Numbered from the stretch's first letter, positions 46,022-55,942 are shown. The stretch: DNA of 64,000 bases from Acidobacteriota bacterium (GCA_003225315.1 QHZD01000028.1:1-64000), one strand, 5' to 3'. Program-made: numbers and translations. The notes: generated from the letters alone by a model not told the origin.

Positions 46022-46801
46022 ATGATCCGGGCACGTGAATCTAAGTCTGCACCAGTCGGTGTGGTCGGAAAGGTCTTACGAATTTTGGAGGCGCTGGACG
46101 CTGCCCCCACTGGATTGCAGCTACGCGAGATTTCTCAGCAGACCAGCCTCAATAAAAGCACGGCGTATCGCTTTGTGGCTCACTTGGAAAGCGAAGGCTA
46201 TCTCTTTCGCGATGATTCCGGCGCGTACATCGTGGGTCCCAAACTGGCCCGGCTCGGCGCTGGAATCGCTTACCATGCCACGCTTCGCAAGATCAGCCGT
46301 CCGGTGCTGACGCTGCTCTCAAAAGAAACCACGGAAACAGTAAACCTCGCCGTTCTCGACGGGCACGAAGTGCTATATCTCGAAGTGCTGGAGAGTTCCC
46401 ACTCTTTCCGCATGGCCTCTCAGCCGGGAATGCACCGTCCGCCGAACTGCACCGCGTTAGGCAAAGTTCTGCTGGCATTCCTCCCCAGCGAGCAGCGCGA
46501 AGAAATTCTCCCCATGCTTACTTTCGAGCGGGCAACTCCGCGCACCATTCCGAATCTTGCCCGTTTCCGAAAAGAGCTTGCGCGCGTCGTACAGCAAGGC
46601 TATGCGATGGATGATCAGGAGACGGATATGGGAGCACGATGCGTCGCCGCTCCGGTTGTCGACGAAAGCGGGAAAGTGGTGGCCGCCATCAGCGTTTCCG
46701 GCCCTATCACTCGGATGAGCCGGGACCGCATTCAAGCGTTTGCAGGAGCGACGCGAAAGGCTGCTCGAACAATTTCAGCACGCCTCGGCCATTCGCATTG
46801 A
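46022..46801 (+). CDS. IclR family transcriptional regulator
   Basis: VGVVGKVLRILEALDAAPTGLQLREISQQTSLNKSTAYRFVAHLESEGYLFRDDSGAYIVGPKLARLG. Confidence 0.97.
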   Translation: MIRARESKSAPVGVVGKVLRILEALDAAPTGLQLREISQQTSLNKSTAYRFVAHLESEGYLFRDDSGAYIVGPKLARLGAGIAYHATLRKISRPVLTLLSKETTETVNLAVLDGHEVLYLEVLESSHSFRMASQPGMHRPPNCTALGKVLLAFLPSEQREEILPMLTFERATPRTIPNLARFRKELARVVQQGYAMDDQETDMGARCVAAPVVDESGKVVAAISVSGPITRMSRDRIQAFAGATRKAARTISARLGHSH

Positions 46802-46840
46802 GATTCGGCCTTCGATAAATCATTCACCACGACGCGCATT

Positions 46841-48133
46841 TCAATGGGAGACTAGCCGGCGAAATGGGAGGACTTCGATTCGGCGCAGAACGTCAGGGTC
46901 TGCCTTCACGGCGACGTCTTGATATCGGCGATCTTTATATTTAACAGCTGCGACTGCCAGCACAGGGGAGATTTCAGCAGTCTTGAATTGTATAATTTGC
47001 TGATACGGCCATTTTTGCTCGCCGGTCACAAACGGAACGAGATAATCAAGGGCCTTGCGAATGTTGCGGCCATCCGCCGTTCGAAAATTCCAGAGGTCGA
47101 CTCCCACGTTTTCTCCGAGCAACCCAAGCTCGAACAGCCCCGCAAGATTCATCGTGCTATACCCCAGGGCCTTGGTCCTCTCCAGCTCCAACGGTTGCCG
47201 GCCATCGGGCTCGATCTGCATGGCAACCCTCTTTTCTCCGGCCGTCTGAACAACACTTCGCGCGATATCTGGCTTGCCGACGAACAGAGCAAGAGATGCG
47301 ACTTGCACGTCGTAGTAACTTCCATGGTTGTTTTTCGCGGCAGCTTCTTCCTTTCCGTTCTGCGAACGCATCATCCAGTCAAGGAACTTGGCGCACCACT
47401 CTTCCATTCCTTTCTGATCCGCCGCGGTCCACGATTTCGACCCGCGCAACAATCCAGCGGCATCAACGAGACGGTAAATGTCACGGGTTTCGATCAACCC
47501 GGTGCCGCGCCCGCTGTTGACTCCGCGAACGGCTTGCGCGAATTCTAAATTGGGGTTCATTCGCGTTTCCGGGTTCAGAAACCATGTGCGCAGGAGTTCA
47601 GTCGCATGCGCGCCATAGGTTTCTTCGCCGAAAAAGTAATACGCCAACGCAAGCGTGTAAGTCGCCGAGATCACTCTGTCCATATTCTTGTGATCCGGAA
47701 CCTGCTCAATTTCCGGATTCGTCTCTCCATCGCGTCGGATGTATGGCAATCCATTTAGTTTGTTCGGGTCTGGCCACCAATACGGCGCGAGGCTCATGTA
47801 TTCGTGCTTATCCCCGCTGGGCGGACTTATGGATTTGTCCACTACTGACAGACTCTTTTGCAAAAGAGCCGTATCTGCATCCTTCCGCAGTTGCTCAAGC
47901 GCCGGGTCTTTCAGCTTCCCGGCTGCAATCTCGCTTCGTAACTCCTGCATCGTCGCTAACGGCAACGAAAACACTCGCGGGGCATTCTCAAACTGCGGTG
48001 ATTGTGTTTTCTGTGCGGGGAAAGCACTCGGGAAAATTCCGAAAACAGCTAAACCAAGGACAAACGCACGAAAGGCTCTGTTCGTTGGGGGCAGGACTTC
48101 AGTTTTGTGTCCTGCTTGTGTGAGCCGATCCAA
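46841..48133 (-). CDS. Alginate lyase family (PF05426-like) protein
   Basis: YMSLAPYWWPDPNKLNGLPYIRRDGETNPEIEQVPDHKNMDRVISATYTLALAYYFFGEETYGAHATELLRTWFLNPETRMNPNLEFAQ. Confidence 0.93.
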   Translation of the reverse strand: MDRLTQAGHKTEVLPPTNRAFRAFVLGLAVFGIFPSAFPAQKTQSPQFENAPRVFSLPLATMQELRSEIAAGKLKDPALEQLRKDADTALLQKSLSVVDKSISPPSGDKHEYMSLAPYWWPDPNKLNGLPYIRRDGETNPEIEQVPDHKNMDRVISATYTLALAYYFFGEETYGAHATELLRTWFLNPETRMNPNLEFAQAVRGVNSGRGTGLIETRDIYRLVDAAGLLRGSKSWTAADQKGMEEWCAKFLDWMMRSQNGKEEAAAKNNHGSYYDVQVASLALFVGKPDIARSVVQTAGEKRVAMQIEPDGRQPLELERTKALGYSTMNLAGLFELGLLGENVGVDLWNFRTADGRNIRKALDYLVPFVTGEQKWPYQQIIQFKTAEISPVLAVAAVKYKDRRYQDVAVKADPDVLRRIEVLPFRRLVSH

Positions 48134-48295
48134 AGTAGGCCCTCGAGCACATAATACTATGTTCAGAAATGTGGAGAAGTAGGGTGTTGTCCCCGCTGTC
48201 CTTGCAGTATTTCCCCGAATTGACTGCTAAATGATTTATGGCATAAGTTCCAATTGGGAGCACTTGTAACCTCGAAAGGTCGTTGTTAACCATCG

Positions 48296-49180
48296 ATGCC
48301 TGCAAAGGTTAGCCGGACTCCGCCCAAAGTCCTGATGATCGGGGCGCACCAGTTGGTGTTAGACAACGTGCGCGTCTTGCTCGGGACTATGGGTTGTTTG
48401 TGCGTCGTTGGTTCCAATGTCAAGGAGGTGCGCGCCCTCCTTGAGAAGGAAAAACCCGATGCTGCCGTCCTTGACCCGCAACTCTTAGATTCGCCGCCTG
48501 TTGAGGTCTTGGCGGCTCTGCATACAGTTGCCCTCAGCCTGCAAGGCCGTGTAGTTGTTCTCACACGTGACCAGGATGACTCAGAACTTCTGAACGTAGT
48601 CGACGCGTATTCGCTTCCCAAAGTTCCCGTGGATGCACTCTTGCAGGTGCTTTGGCCCTGCCTGGATTCCTTGCTGCACAGGAATATTGCGCGTCGGCGG
48701 GTCAAGCACAATGCGCGCATCGTCTTTGACAGCTTTCTTCAGCCGTTGGCCGACGGGGTTCGGTCTGCACAGATCTCAGATCATAGGCTCCTTTACGAAT
48801 CCGGGGATGTCATGGTCGATCTTTCGCTCGAACCCCGGCGAGATTCTCAACGCGTGAGGCTTATGGGCCAGATTCTGGATCCCGCAAAGCCGGGGCCACA
48901 ACTCCACAGCGCGCCCGTCGTGCTTCAAGGTAAAACCGAGCCGATCGAGATAGCAACCACGAACGAGCTGGGTGAGTTTCAGTTTGACTTCGATCCTGGG
49001 CCTGACCTGAGGCTGGAGATAGGGGTCAGGGAAAACCACTGGCTATCACTCGAATTGCCCGATCCCAAGGGTGCCGTCCACAAAATGAAAGATGGGTTGC
49101 CAGCCCTGGAGGCAGCGGGAGACATCGAGATTCTAAAGGGTCCGTTTTCCAAGAATCCAAGAAAAGGTGGTAATCCATGA
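48296..49180 (+). CDS. Receiver-like domain fused to a Gly/Asp-rich beta domain of unknown function
   Basis: PKVLMIGAHQLVLDNVRVLLGTMGCLCVVGSNVKEVRALLEKEKPDAAVLDPQLLDSPPVEVLAALHTVALSLQGRVVVLTRDQDDSELLNVVDAYSLPKVPVDALL; 4-bp overlap with protease gene. Confidence 0.65.
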   Translation: MPAKVSRTPPKVLMIGAHQLVLDNVRVLLGTMGCLCVVGSNVKEVRALLEKEKPDAAVLDPQLLDSPPVEVLAALHTVALSLQGRVVVLTRDQDDSELLNVVDAYSLPKVPVDALLQVLWPCLDSLLHRNIARRRVKHNARIVFDSFLQPLADGVRSAQISDHRLLYESGDVMVDLSLEPRRDSQRVRLMGQILDPAKPGPQLHSAPVVLQGKTEPIEIATTNELGEFQFDFDPGPDLRLEIGVRENHWLSLELPDPKGAVHKMKDGLPALEAAGDIEILKGPFSKNPRKGGNP

Positions 49181-50790
49181 GGTTCAAAGCGCTCCTGTTC
49201 CTGCTCCTGTGCGGGCTGTGGCCCAGCACCGCCTCCGCCTGGAATCGATTCATCTTACGCGACACCGCAGGCTTTGACGCCCTCCAGCAGGCTTGCGTGC
49301 CCTTGGGTTGCATTGTGGTCAGCAGCATAGACGGCGCTCCGAATCAGAACCAGGTTTTCCTGGTTACGGCCCCCTTAGAGATTGATCCGGCACTGATTTT
49401 GACCGAGCTGCTGAGCGTGCCTGGGGTGGTCAACGCCGAGCTGGATCAAACAGTCCCATTGGTCCCGGCATTGAATCAGCAGCCCGCGATACCCGCAGGG
49501 CTCTCGGACGCGAGCCTGGTGCAATACTTCGGCGCTTCCGTGCGGAACAGCTATGTGAACCAGCCCGCTGCGCAGATCGTTCGAGTGTCCGAGGCGCAGA
49601 ATACTTTTCATGTGGCTGGGAGCGGCATTATAGCGGACATTAACACGGGTGTGGATCCCAATCATCCGGCACTGCAAGGTGTTTTGCTGCCAGGATGGGA
49701 CTTTACTCGGAACCAGGCGGGCGGCTCCGAGATGACCGATCTTCAATCATCATCTTCGCCCCCGCCATCGTGTGGAGATTGCCAGCCAGGATTTGTGAAT
49801 CAATCCACTGCGGCGGTGCTGGACCAATCGACGGCCGCGGTCCTCGATGGAAACCCGGACTATAAGGCATTTGGTCACGGGACGATGGTACTGGGCGTGA
49901 TTCACTTGGTTGCGCCGCAAGCCAAACTTCTCCCGCTAAAAGCCTTCAATTCCAAAGGAGAGGGGTTTCTCTCTGACATCTTGAGCGCTATTTATTTTGC
50001 TGTGCAAAACCACGCCAACGTCATCAACATGAGCTTCGACCTGAAGACTCAATCAGATGAGCTATCCAAAGCTCTGGATTTTGCCAACCAGCAAAATGTC
50101 ATTTGCACCGGCTCGGTGGGAAATGACGGGGTAATCGAGATTACCTATCCGGCAGCGATTCAAAACGATGTGATGGGAGTCGCCTCAACCAACGACCTGG
50201 ATCAGCGCTCCACTTTTTCGAACTTTGGTGACGCCATCGTATGGGTCGCCGCCCCCGGAGAAGCTGTGATCAGTACATATCCGTTCGGCAGCTATGGAGC
50301 TGCATGGGGAACGTCTTTCAGCGCGCCTTTCGTTGCTGGAGCAGCTGCCTTGTTGTTGGATCAGAGGCCCGGCACAGATCAGTCCCAGGCCGCCGCTGCT
50401 GTTGCTCATGCTGTGCCCGTCGGCCCCAACATGGGCAACGGCCGGTTAGACCTGGTGCAGGCGCTGGCCGCGAACGGCGGGCAACCGGGCGACTTCTGCA
50501 TTACTGGAGGCCAACATCGAAAAGCAAAAATCCATCGTGGACATAAGGAAACCTTCGCGTTCAAGGTTACCGCGTTGGACGGCTTCACAGGGACGGTGGA
50601 TCTCGGTGTGACCGAACTCCCTCGACACACGTCCGTGGATTTTGATCCGCCTGCGATCACTGGTTCGGGCTGGTTTGAGCTTACTCTGCGCGTGGATGAC
50701 GATACGCGGCATGGTTCGTACAAGCTGACCGTCACTGGGACTAGCGGAAGCCTGCGGCATTCCGTTGACGTTGATCTTCACGTCCAATAG
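49177..50790 (+). CDS. S8 subtilisin-like serine protease, secreted
   Basis: Signal peptide; IIADINTGVDPNHPAL, AFGHGTMVLGVIHLVAP (His), GTSFSAPFVAGAAALLL (Ser). Confidence 0.93.
   Translation: MRFKALLFLLLCGLWPSTASAWNRFILRDTAGFDALQQACVPLGCIVVSSIDGAPNQNQVFLVTAPLEIDPALILTELLSVPGVVNAELDQTVPLVPALNQQPAIPAGLSDASLVQYFGASVRNSYVNQPAAQIVRVSEAQNTFHVAGSGIIADINTGVDPNHPALQGVLLPGWDFTRNQAGGSEMTDLQSSSSPPPSCGDCQPGFVNQSTAAVLDQSTAAVLDGNPDYKAFGHGTMVLGVIHLVAPQAKLLPLKAFNSKGEGFLSDILSAIYFAVQNHANVINMSFDLKTQSDELSKALDFANQQNVICTGSVGNDGVIEITYPAAIQNDVMGVASTNDLDQRSTFSNFGDAIVWVAAPGEAVISTYPFGSYGAAWGTSFSAPFVAGAAALLLDQRPGTDQSQAAAAVAHAVPVGPNMGNGRLDLVQALAANGGQPGDFCITGGQHRKAKIHRGHKETFAFKVTALDGFTGTVDLGVTELPRHTSVDFDPPAITGSGWFELTLRVDDDTRHGSYKLTVTGTSGSLRHSVDVDLHVQ
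49801..49848 (+). repeat. 24-bp tandem coding repeat (QSTAAVLD x2) inside the S8 protease
   Basis: CAATCCACTGCGGCGGTGCTGGAC / CAATCGACGGCCGCGGTCCTCGAT. Confidence 0.9.
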
Positions 50791-50814
50791 GGCCTATTCC
50801 AGCGCTGTCATTCG

Positions 50815-51876
50815 TTATTTTTTCTGAGAACCGTTAGACAGGAATTGAACTGTAACGCGGAGTCCGATCGGCAATTGTTGCGTGGCATCCTTAAGATCGA
50901 TCACAGCTTCCAGAATATCCCGGTCGCTCTTATCAGATGGGTCGCCGGTGGAGATGCTCTTTCTGCCCATCATCGCGGAGATTCTGGCGACCGACCCGTT
51001 TAACCTCTTTCCGTCAAGGGCATCTGCCTGGATAACGACCTTTTGTCCGACCGACACTTTATCCACATCCCGTTCGTCTATTTCCGCCTTAATATGCCGA
51101 GAGGAAGTATCCGCGAGACTGAACAATGGGCGAGGAGTGACGGTGCTGAAAGATTCGCCGCGGCGGGCGTAGACTCGCAATACGGTTCCGTCGATTGGGG
51201 CGACAATGGAGCACTTCCCGATCCGCTCCTGGGCCGTGCGAACGCGACCCTCCGCCGCTTGCACCTCTGCATCCGCGCGGGCCTTGTCTTCCTCCAACGG
51301 AGGCGCGGCCAGCAACTCCTCAGTCCGAACAGCGGCTTGCAGATTAGCATCCGCGACGCCAAGGTCGCGGACAGCTTGCTCATAAGTGGTCCGGGAAACC
51401 TGCTCCCTTTGAAAGAGAGCGCGCTGCATCTCCATTCGCGACTTAGCCTCTTCAAATGTTGCGCGGGCGGCTGCTGTCTTTTCAGTGGCTATTCTCTTCT
51501 CCTCGTCACGCGCGCCGCGCAAAAGCCGGGTTCTTGTCTGGCGAGCGCCATCCGCTTCGGCCATCGCAGTTTGCAAGTTCGCTTGCAAGTCGTCGCAGGC
51601 GATCTCGCCAAGTACTGTCCCTCTTTTTACGAACTGATCTTCTTTCACGTAGACAGCCTTCAGGATGCCATCCGCAGCTGCGCCCACCTGCGTGGTTTCC
51701 GAAGCCCCCTCGACCCTTCCGGGAGAAGCAAATGCAACAGTCGCACCTGTACTATCGGAGGGTATCCCGCGAGCTTGCACCGAATTCCTGTTCCGCGTGC
51801 TTCCCAGAAACACGATGACGATGATGACCAGGAAAACCACAGAGCCGCCAATGGCCCATCTTTTGCGGGCGGTCAT
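50815..51876 (-). CDS. HlyD/DevB-type membrane fusion protein
   Basis: ASPGRVEGASETTQVGAAADGILKAVYVKEDQFVKRGTVLGEIACDDLQANLQTAMAEADGARQTRTRLLRGARDEE; four-residue-scale overlap with ATPase gene. Confidence 0.92.
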   Translation of the reverse strand: MTARKRWAIGGSVVFLVIIVIVFLGSTRNRNSVQARGIPSDSTGATVAFASPGRVEGASETTQVGAAADGILKAVYVKEDQFVKRGTVLGEIACDDLQANLQTAMAEADGARQTRTRLLRGARDEEKRIATEKTAAARATFEEAKSRMEMQRALFQREQVSRTTYEQAVRDLGVADANLQAAVRTEELLAAPPLEEDKARADAEVQAAEGRVRTAQERIGKCSIVAPIDGTVLRVYARRGESFSTVTPRPLFSLADTSSRHIKAEIDERDVDKVSVGQKVVIQADALDGKRLNGSVARISAMMGRKSISTGDPSDKSDRDILEAVIDLKDATQQLPIGLRVTVQFLSNGSQKK

Positions 51877-52739
51877 AGGTTTCTGCCCCCTTGCTCTACC
51901 TGGCCATCACACAGAGTGATCGTGCGATCGGCAAATTTCCGCCAGCGCGGATCGTGGCTCACGACCACAACTGTTCTTCCGTGTTCATCAACTTGATTGC
52001 GAAGAATTTGGCAGATATTCCTTCCCGCTTGAGCATCAAGAGATGCGGTCGGCTCATCCGCGAGAAGAATCGGAGGGTCCCCTGCAAGCGCTCTTGCCAC
52101 GGCGACTCGCTGCCTCTCTCCCGGACTGAGCTCATTGGGTTCTTGATTGCATTTGTCACCCAGCCCGAATTGGTCGAGCAGTTGTCGCGCCATTTCTAAT
52201 CGCTGAGACTGCTTCGGGTCGCGAAGCTCGAAACCAAGCGCAACATTGTCGATCGCCGAGAGTGAGTGGAAGAGGCGGAATGCCTGAAATACAAAGCCGA
52301 TTTTCTTCTGGCGAATGGCGGTCTTCTCAGTTTCGCTAAGCTGGTTCACCAGGACGTCATCCACGAATACGGATCCTTCGTCGGGCGACAACAAGCAGCC
52401 GAGCATGGACAGCAACGTCGTTTTCCCGCTTCCCGAAGGTCCCATCACCAAGGAAAGGGTGCCACGTTGAAACGTGACTGAAACGCCGCGCAATGGCCAA
52501 ATGCGGGCGTCCCCTTGGCCGAACGAGACGGTAGCCCCCTCAACACCCAGGAAGCGACTGGATCTTGCTTCATCGACACCCAGACTTGGTTCTAATTGAT
52601 CTTCGACAGCTAAGCCCGCAGAATAGGCGGCCCGCTTAACCCGATTTCGCGCGGTCCTGCTTGGGGGAAGCTCCGTCACATCCTCACAAACAGTACTTGG
52701 AAGATGTTTCTTAGGCACGGAACACCCTTCCTGGCTCAA
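51873..52739 (-). CDS. ABC transporter ATP-binding protein (DevA-like)
   Basis: MGPSGSGKTTLLSMLGCLLSPDEGSVFVDDV...LSPGERQRVAVARALAGDPPILLADEPTASLD; unusual ~65 aa N-terminal extension. Confidence 0.95.
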   Translation of the reverse strand: MSQEGCSVPKKHLPSTVCEDVTELPPSRTARNRVKRAAYSAGLAVEDQLEPSLGVDEARSSRFLGVEGATVSFGQGDARIWPLRGVSVTFQRGTLSLVMGPSGSGKTTLLSMLGCLLSPDEGSVFVDDVLVNQLSETEKTAIRQKKIGFVFQAFRLFHSLSAIDNVALGFELRDPKQSQRLEMARQLLDQFGLGDKCNQEPNELSPGERQRVAVARALAGDPPILLADEPTASLDAQAGRNICQILRNQVDEHGRTVVVVSHDPRWRKFADRTITLCDGQVEQGGRNL

Positions 52740-53829
52740 CGGTAAGAGCGCTCCGAACCGAGGCGATGGATGCCAACGAGCACATGGTCAAACTTGGCAC
52801 GACCATGACAGCGGGCAACCACCAAGGCATGTAGATCCAAGGAATCAGCGATCTTGCATGATCGATGACGGGAATCACCGCAAAGAGTCCCAGAACGCTG
52901 CCGACCGCACCGCAGAGCAAAGCCTGGGTGAGAACGACGCGCGCCACGAGCGACCTGGGCGCTCCTAAGGCTTTCAGGGTCGCGTATTCCTCGATGTTCT
53001 CCATGGTGTTCGCGTAGATAGTTTGAGAAACAACAACCAGCCCGATCAAAAAACCCAAAACCGCGGCGGTCAGAATCGCGCCGCCGGCTCCGGTTTTTAT
53101 CGTCCAATACATCCGGGATTTGTGAGCAAATTCGTCCCGAGTGAGTACATCGACTTCCGGAAGCCGTTCCTGCAAACTTTGTTTGACATCCGCGACAGAG
53201 GAGCCCTTGCTGACTCGCAACACGACGTACATGGCGTCGTCAGGCCCGAAACCGAGATACCGGATGGCGTTGCGATAGGAAGTGAACAAAAAAGGAACGC
53301 CAAGGAACGCGCCATAACCTTGGATCTGCCGCTCGATGCTGGCGCGGTGACGATTGATCTCAACTTCTGTCGGCAGTGCCGGGACGGCAATCAGGTCCCG
53401 ATCGCTCACGTCGTAAAGAACCGCGTCAGGGGATATCTCTCCGGCCAACTCGGGCACATCGGGAACCGGGAAACGCTTTCCTACATTGGGGTCCGCCCCG
53501 ACGAGGGCAACGACCTGTTGTTTTCCCTTGGGAGTGCGATAGACCGCAAAGGCCATGCAAACGCGGTCCGTTTGCATTACTCCGGGAACGCCTGCCGCCA
53601 TCTCTCTCACACGGCTTTCCAAAGTCGTTCCAAACTCGAAGGCCTGTACTCCCCTCGCTGTGATCCAGATATCTGAGTCGCTGGCATCGATCAACCTGGA
53701 CGCGGCCCGCAGGAAGCCAACCAAGAGACTGCCCTGAAACACCATCAGAAACACGGCAAAAGACACACCCAGCACGGTCACGGAGAAGCGAGAGCGATCG
53801 TGAATGATGTTCTGCCAGGCTAATTTCAT
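52711..53829 (-). CDS. ABC transporter permease (DevC/FtsX-like)
   Basis: MKLAWQNIIHDRSRFSVTVLGVSFAVFLMVFQGSLLVGFLRAASRLIDASDSDIWITARGVQAFEFGT. Confidence 0.94.
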   Translation of the reverse strand: MKLAWQNIIHDRSRFSVTVLGVSFAVFLMVFQGSLLVGFLRAASRLIDASDSDIWITARGVQAFEFGTTLESRVREMAAGVPGVMQTDRVCMAFAVYRTPKGKQQVVALVGADPNVGKRFPVPDVPELAGEISPDAVLYDVSDRDLIAVPALPTEVEINRHRASIERQIQGYGAFLGVPFLFTSYRNAIRYLGFGPDDAMYVVLRVSKGSSVADVKQSLQERLPEVDVLTRDEFAHKSRMYWTIKTGAGGAILTAAVLGFLIGLVVVSQTIYANTMENIEEYATLKALGAPRSLVARVVLTQALLCGAVGSVLGLFAVIPVIDHARSLIPWIYMPWWLPAVMVVPSLTMCSLASIASVRSALTVEPGRVFRA

Positions 53830-53851
53830 GGCATTCTGCGCAAGCCGGGAA

Positions 53852-55942
53852 CTACTTCCAAGCCGGCTGTCCTATGAGAAGTGCTCCCGCTTCCTCGGCC
53901 GCCAGGGGTTTGGAAAAATAAAAACCCTGGGCAAACTTGCAGTGCAGTTTCCTCAGGAATGCAACTTGTTCGATCGTTTCCACTCCTTCGGCAACCACGT
54001 CAAGCCGGAGATTGTTGGCCAGCGGCATAATGGTCTTGGCAATCTCCATGCCCTCGCCGCCTTCACACATGCCGCTGATGAACGAACGATCGATTTTCAA
54101 AGTATCAAGCGGAAAGCGGTGTAGGTAACTTAGCGAAGAATAGCCGGTGCCGAAATCATCGATGGCCAGGCGGATACCCAAAGCTTTTATTTGCAGCAAC
54201 ATTTCCACTGCCGCGGAAGGATCTCCCATGACGGTGCTTTCCGTAATTTCCAGCTTCAGAGATTCCGGTGGAAAAGCCAGTTCACGAAGCAACCCCTTTA
54301 TGTCCGAGACCAGATTCGGCTGTAGAAACTGTTTAACGGACAGGTTTACGCTGATGATTAAATCGGGGTCGGCGTCGGGATTGGCCTTCCAGTCGCTGAT
54401 CTGGCGGCAAGCTTCGCGCAAATTCCACCACCCCAGTTCGCGAATGAGTCCCGTTTCTTCAGCGACAGCAATAAATTCTTCCGGACCAAGTAACCCGCGA
54501 GTCGGATGCTCCCAGCGCAACAGGGCCTCAAAACCGGCAATTTTGCCCGAAGCCAGTGACACTATCGGCTGGTAAAAATTGCGAAATTCCTGCCGCTCAA
54601 GGGCGCGGCGCAAGTCGGTCTCCAATTGCAGCCGAGCCATTACACTCGCGCGCATATCTGCGTCGAATACTTCGAAGCGTGCTTTGCCGAGAGACTTGGC
54701 CCGGTACATGGCTGTGTCGGCATCACGCAGGATGTCTTCCGGTTGCTCGTATGCCGGATTGCTCAAAGCAATTCCGATACTCACGGAGGTGAATACTTCT
54801 TTGCCACCCAAAACAAACGGAGCCGTCAACGCTTTCATTAGCCGCTCTGCAGCCCGTTTCGCATCGTTCGGATCTTTAAGGTCATCAAGCAAAACAGTGA
54901 ACTCATCTCCGCCTAGTCGCGCGACAGTAAAGGACTCTCCCAAACGCGCGACGGTATCGGTCGACCTCAGGCACTTTTCCAATCTGTTAGCGACCCCGAG
55001 CAAGAGCTGATCACCAATCAGGTGACCGACGCTGTCGTTGATCATCTTGAACCCATCGAGGTCCAAGAATAGGACCGCAAATATATGATCTTTGCGGCGT
55101 TTGGCATGCTTGATAACGCGCCCTAGCCGGTCAATGAAGAGCAGACGATTAGGTAGGCCCGTCAGGGGATCGGAGACCTTTCCTTCCGTGATGTCGGTTT
55201 GCGATCCGGCCATCCGCAAGGTTTTTCCCGAAGCATCCCTAACCGCCAGCCCTCTGCTTAGCATCCAGCGGAATGATCCATCCTTGTGCAGCATCCGGTG
55301 CTCGCTCTCAAAATGAGGGGTCAGGCCTTTTTGGTGAGCGGCAATCTCTTGTTTGACCCTTTCGCGATCCGCATCATGAATCCGGTCAAACCACTCTTCG
55401 GGTGTGCCTCCGACTTCGCCTTCCTGACATCCCAACATGGCCTTCCAGCGAGGCGAGTAATGCACGAAGTTGGTAAGAACATTCCAGTCCCAAAGGCCGT
55501 CGTTGGCGCCCTGAGCCGCCAAGGCATAGCGCTCTTCACTCTCCCTCAGTGCTTCCTGCGCCCGCTTGTGGGATAACTGAGTGCCGATGCGCGCGACCGC
55601 AACAGGAAAATCAATCGGTTTGGTCAGGTAATCGTTCGCACCCATATCCAGTGCCTTGACGATATCTTCACTCTGATTTTTTGCGGTCACCATAATGACC
55701 GGCAGTTCGATGGGAGAGTAGGCCTCGCGCAGAGTTTTCAGTGCATCGAGACCGCTAATTTCCGGCATTTCGATATCCAGGAGCACCAAGTCGACACCTT
55801 CTTGCTCGACTCGTTGCAGCAGCTGCCGCGCATTTTCGGCCAACGCAATCTCATAGCCTTTGCGTGCCAGCCTGCGGGCAAGCATGTCCCGGTTCATTTC
55901 GTTGTCATCCACAATGAGAAGTCGGTTCTTGTGCGTGTTCAT
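53852..55942 (-). CDS. Response regulator with PAS, GGDEF and EAL domains
   Basis: LLIVDDNEMNRDMLARRL...LVLLDIEMP; PAS; VARLGGDEFTVLLDDL; GFEALLRWEHPTRG...LAIDDFGTGYSSLSYLHRFPLDTLKIDRSFI. Confidence 0.97.
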   Translation of the reverse strand: MNTHKNRLLIVDDNEMNRDMLARRLARKGYEIALAENARQLLQRVEQEGVDLVLLDIEMPEISGLDALKTLREAYSPIELPVIMVTAKNQSEDIVKALDMGANDYLTKPIDFPVAVARIGTQLSHKRAQEALRESEERYALAAQGANDGLWDWNVLTNFVHYSPRWKAMLGCQEGEVGGTPEEWFDRIHDADRERVKQEIAAHQKGLTPHFESEHRMLHKDGSFRWMLSRGLAVRDASGKTLRMAGSQTDITEGKVSDPLTGLPNRLLFIDRLGRVIKHAKRRKDHIFAVLFLDLDGFKMINDSVGHLIGDQLLLGVANRLEKCLRSTDTVARLGESFTVARLGGDEFTVLLDDLKDPNDAKRAAERLMKALTAPFVLGGKEVFTSVSIGIALSNPAYEQPEDILRDADTAMYRAKSLGKARFEVFDADMRASVMARLQLETDLRRALERQEFRNFYQPIVSLASGKIAGFEALLRWEHPTRGLLGPEEFIAVAEETGLIRELGWWNLREACRQISDWKANPDADPDLIISVNLSVKQFLQPNLVSDIKGLLRELAFPPESLKLEITESTVMGDPSAAVEMLLQIKALGIRLAIDDFGTGYSSLSYLHRFPLDTLKIDRSFISGMCEGGEGMEIAKTIMPLANNLRLDVVAEGVETIEQVAFLRKLHCKFAQGFYFSKPLAAEEAGALLIGQPAWK

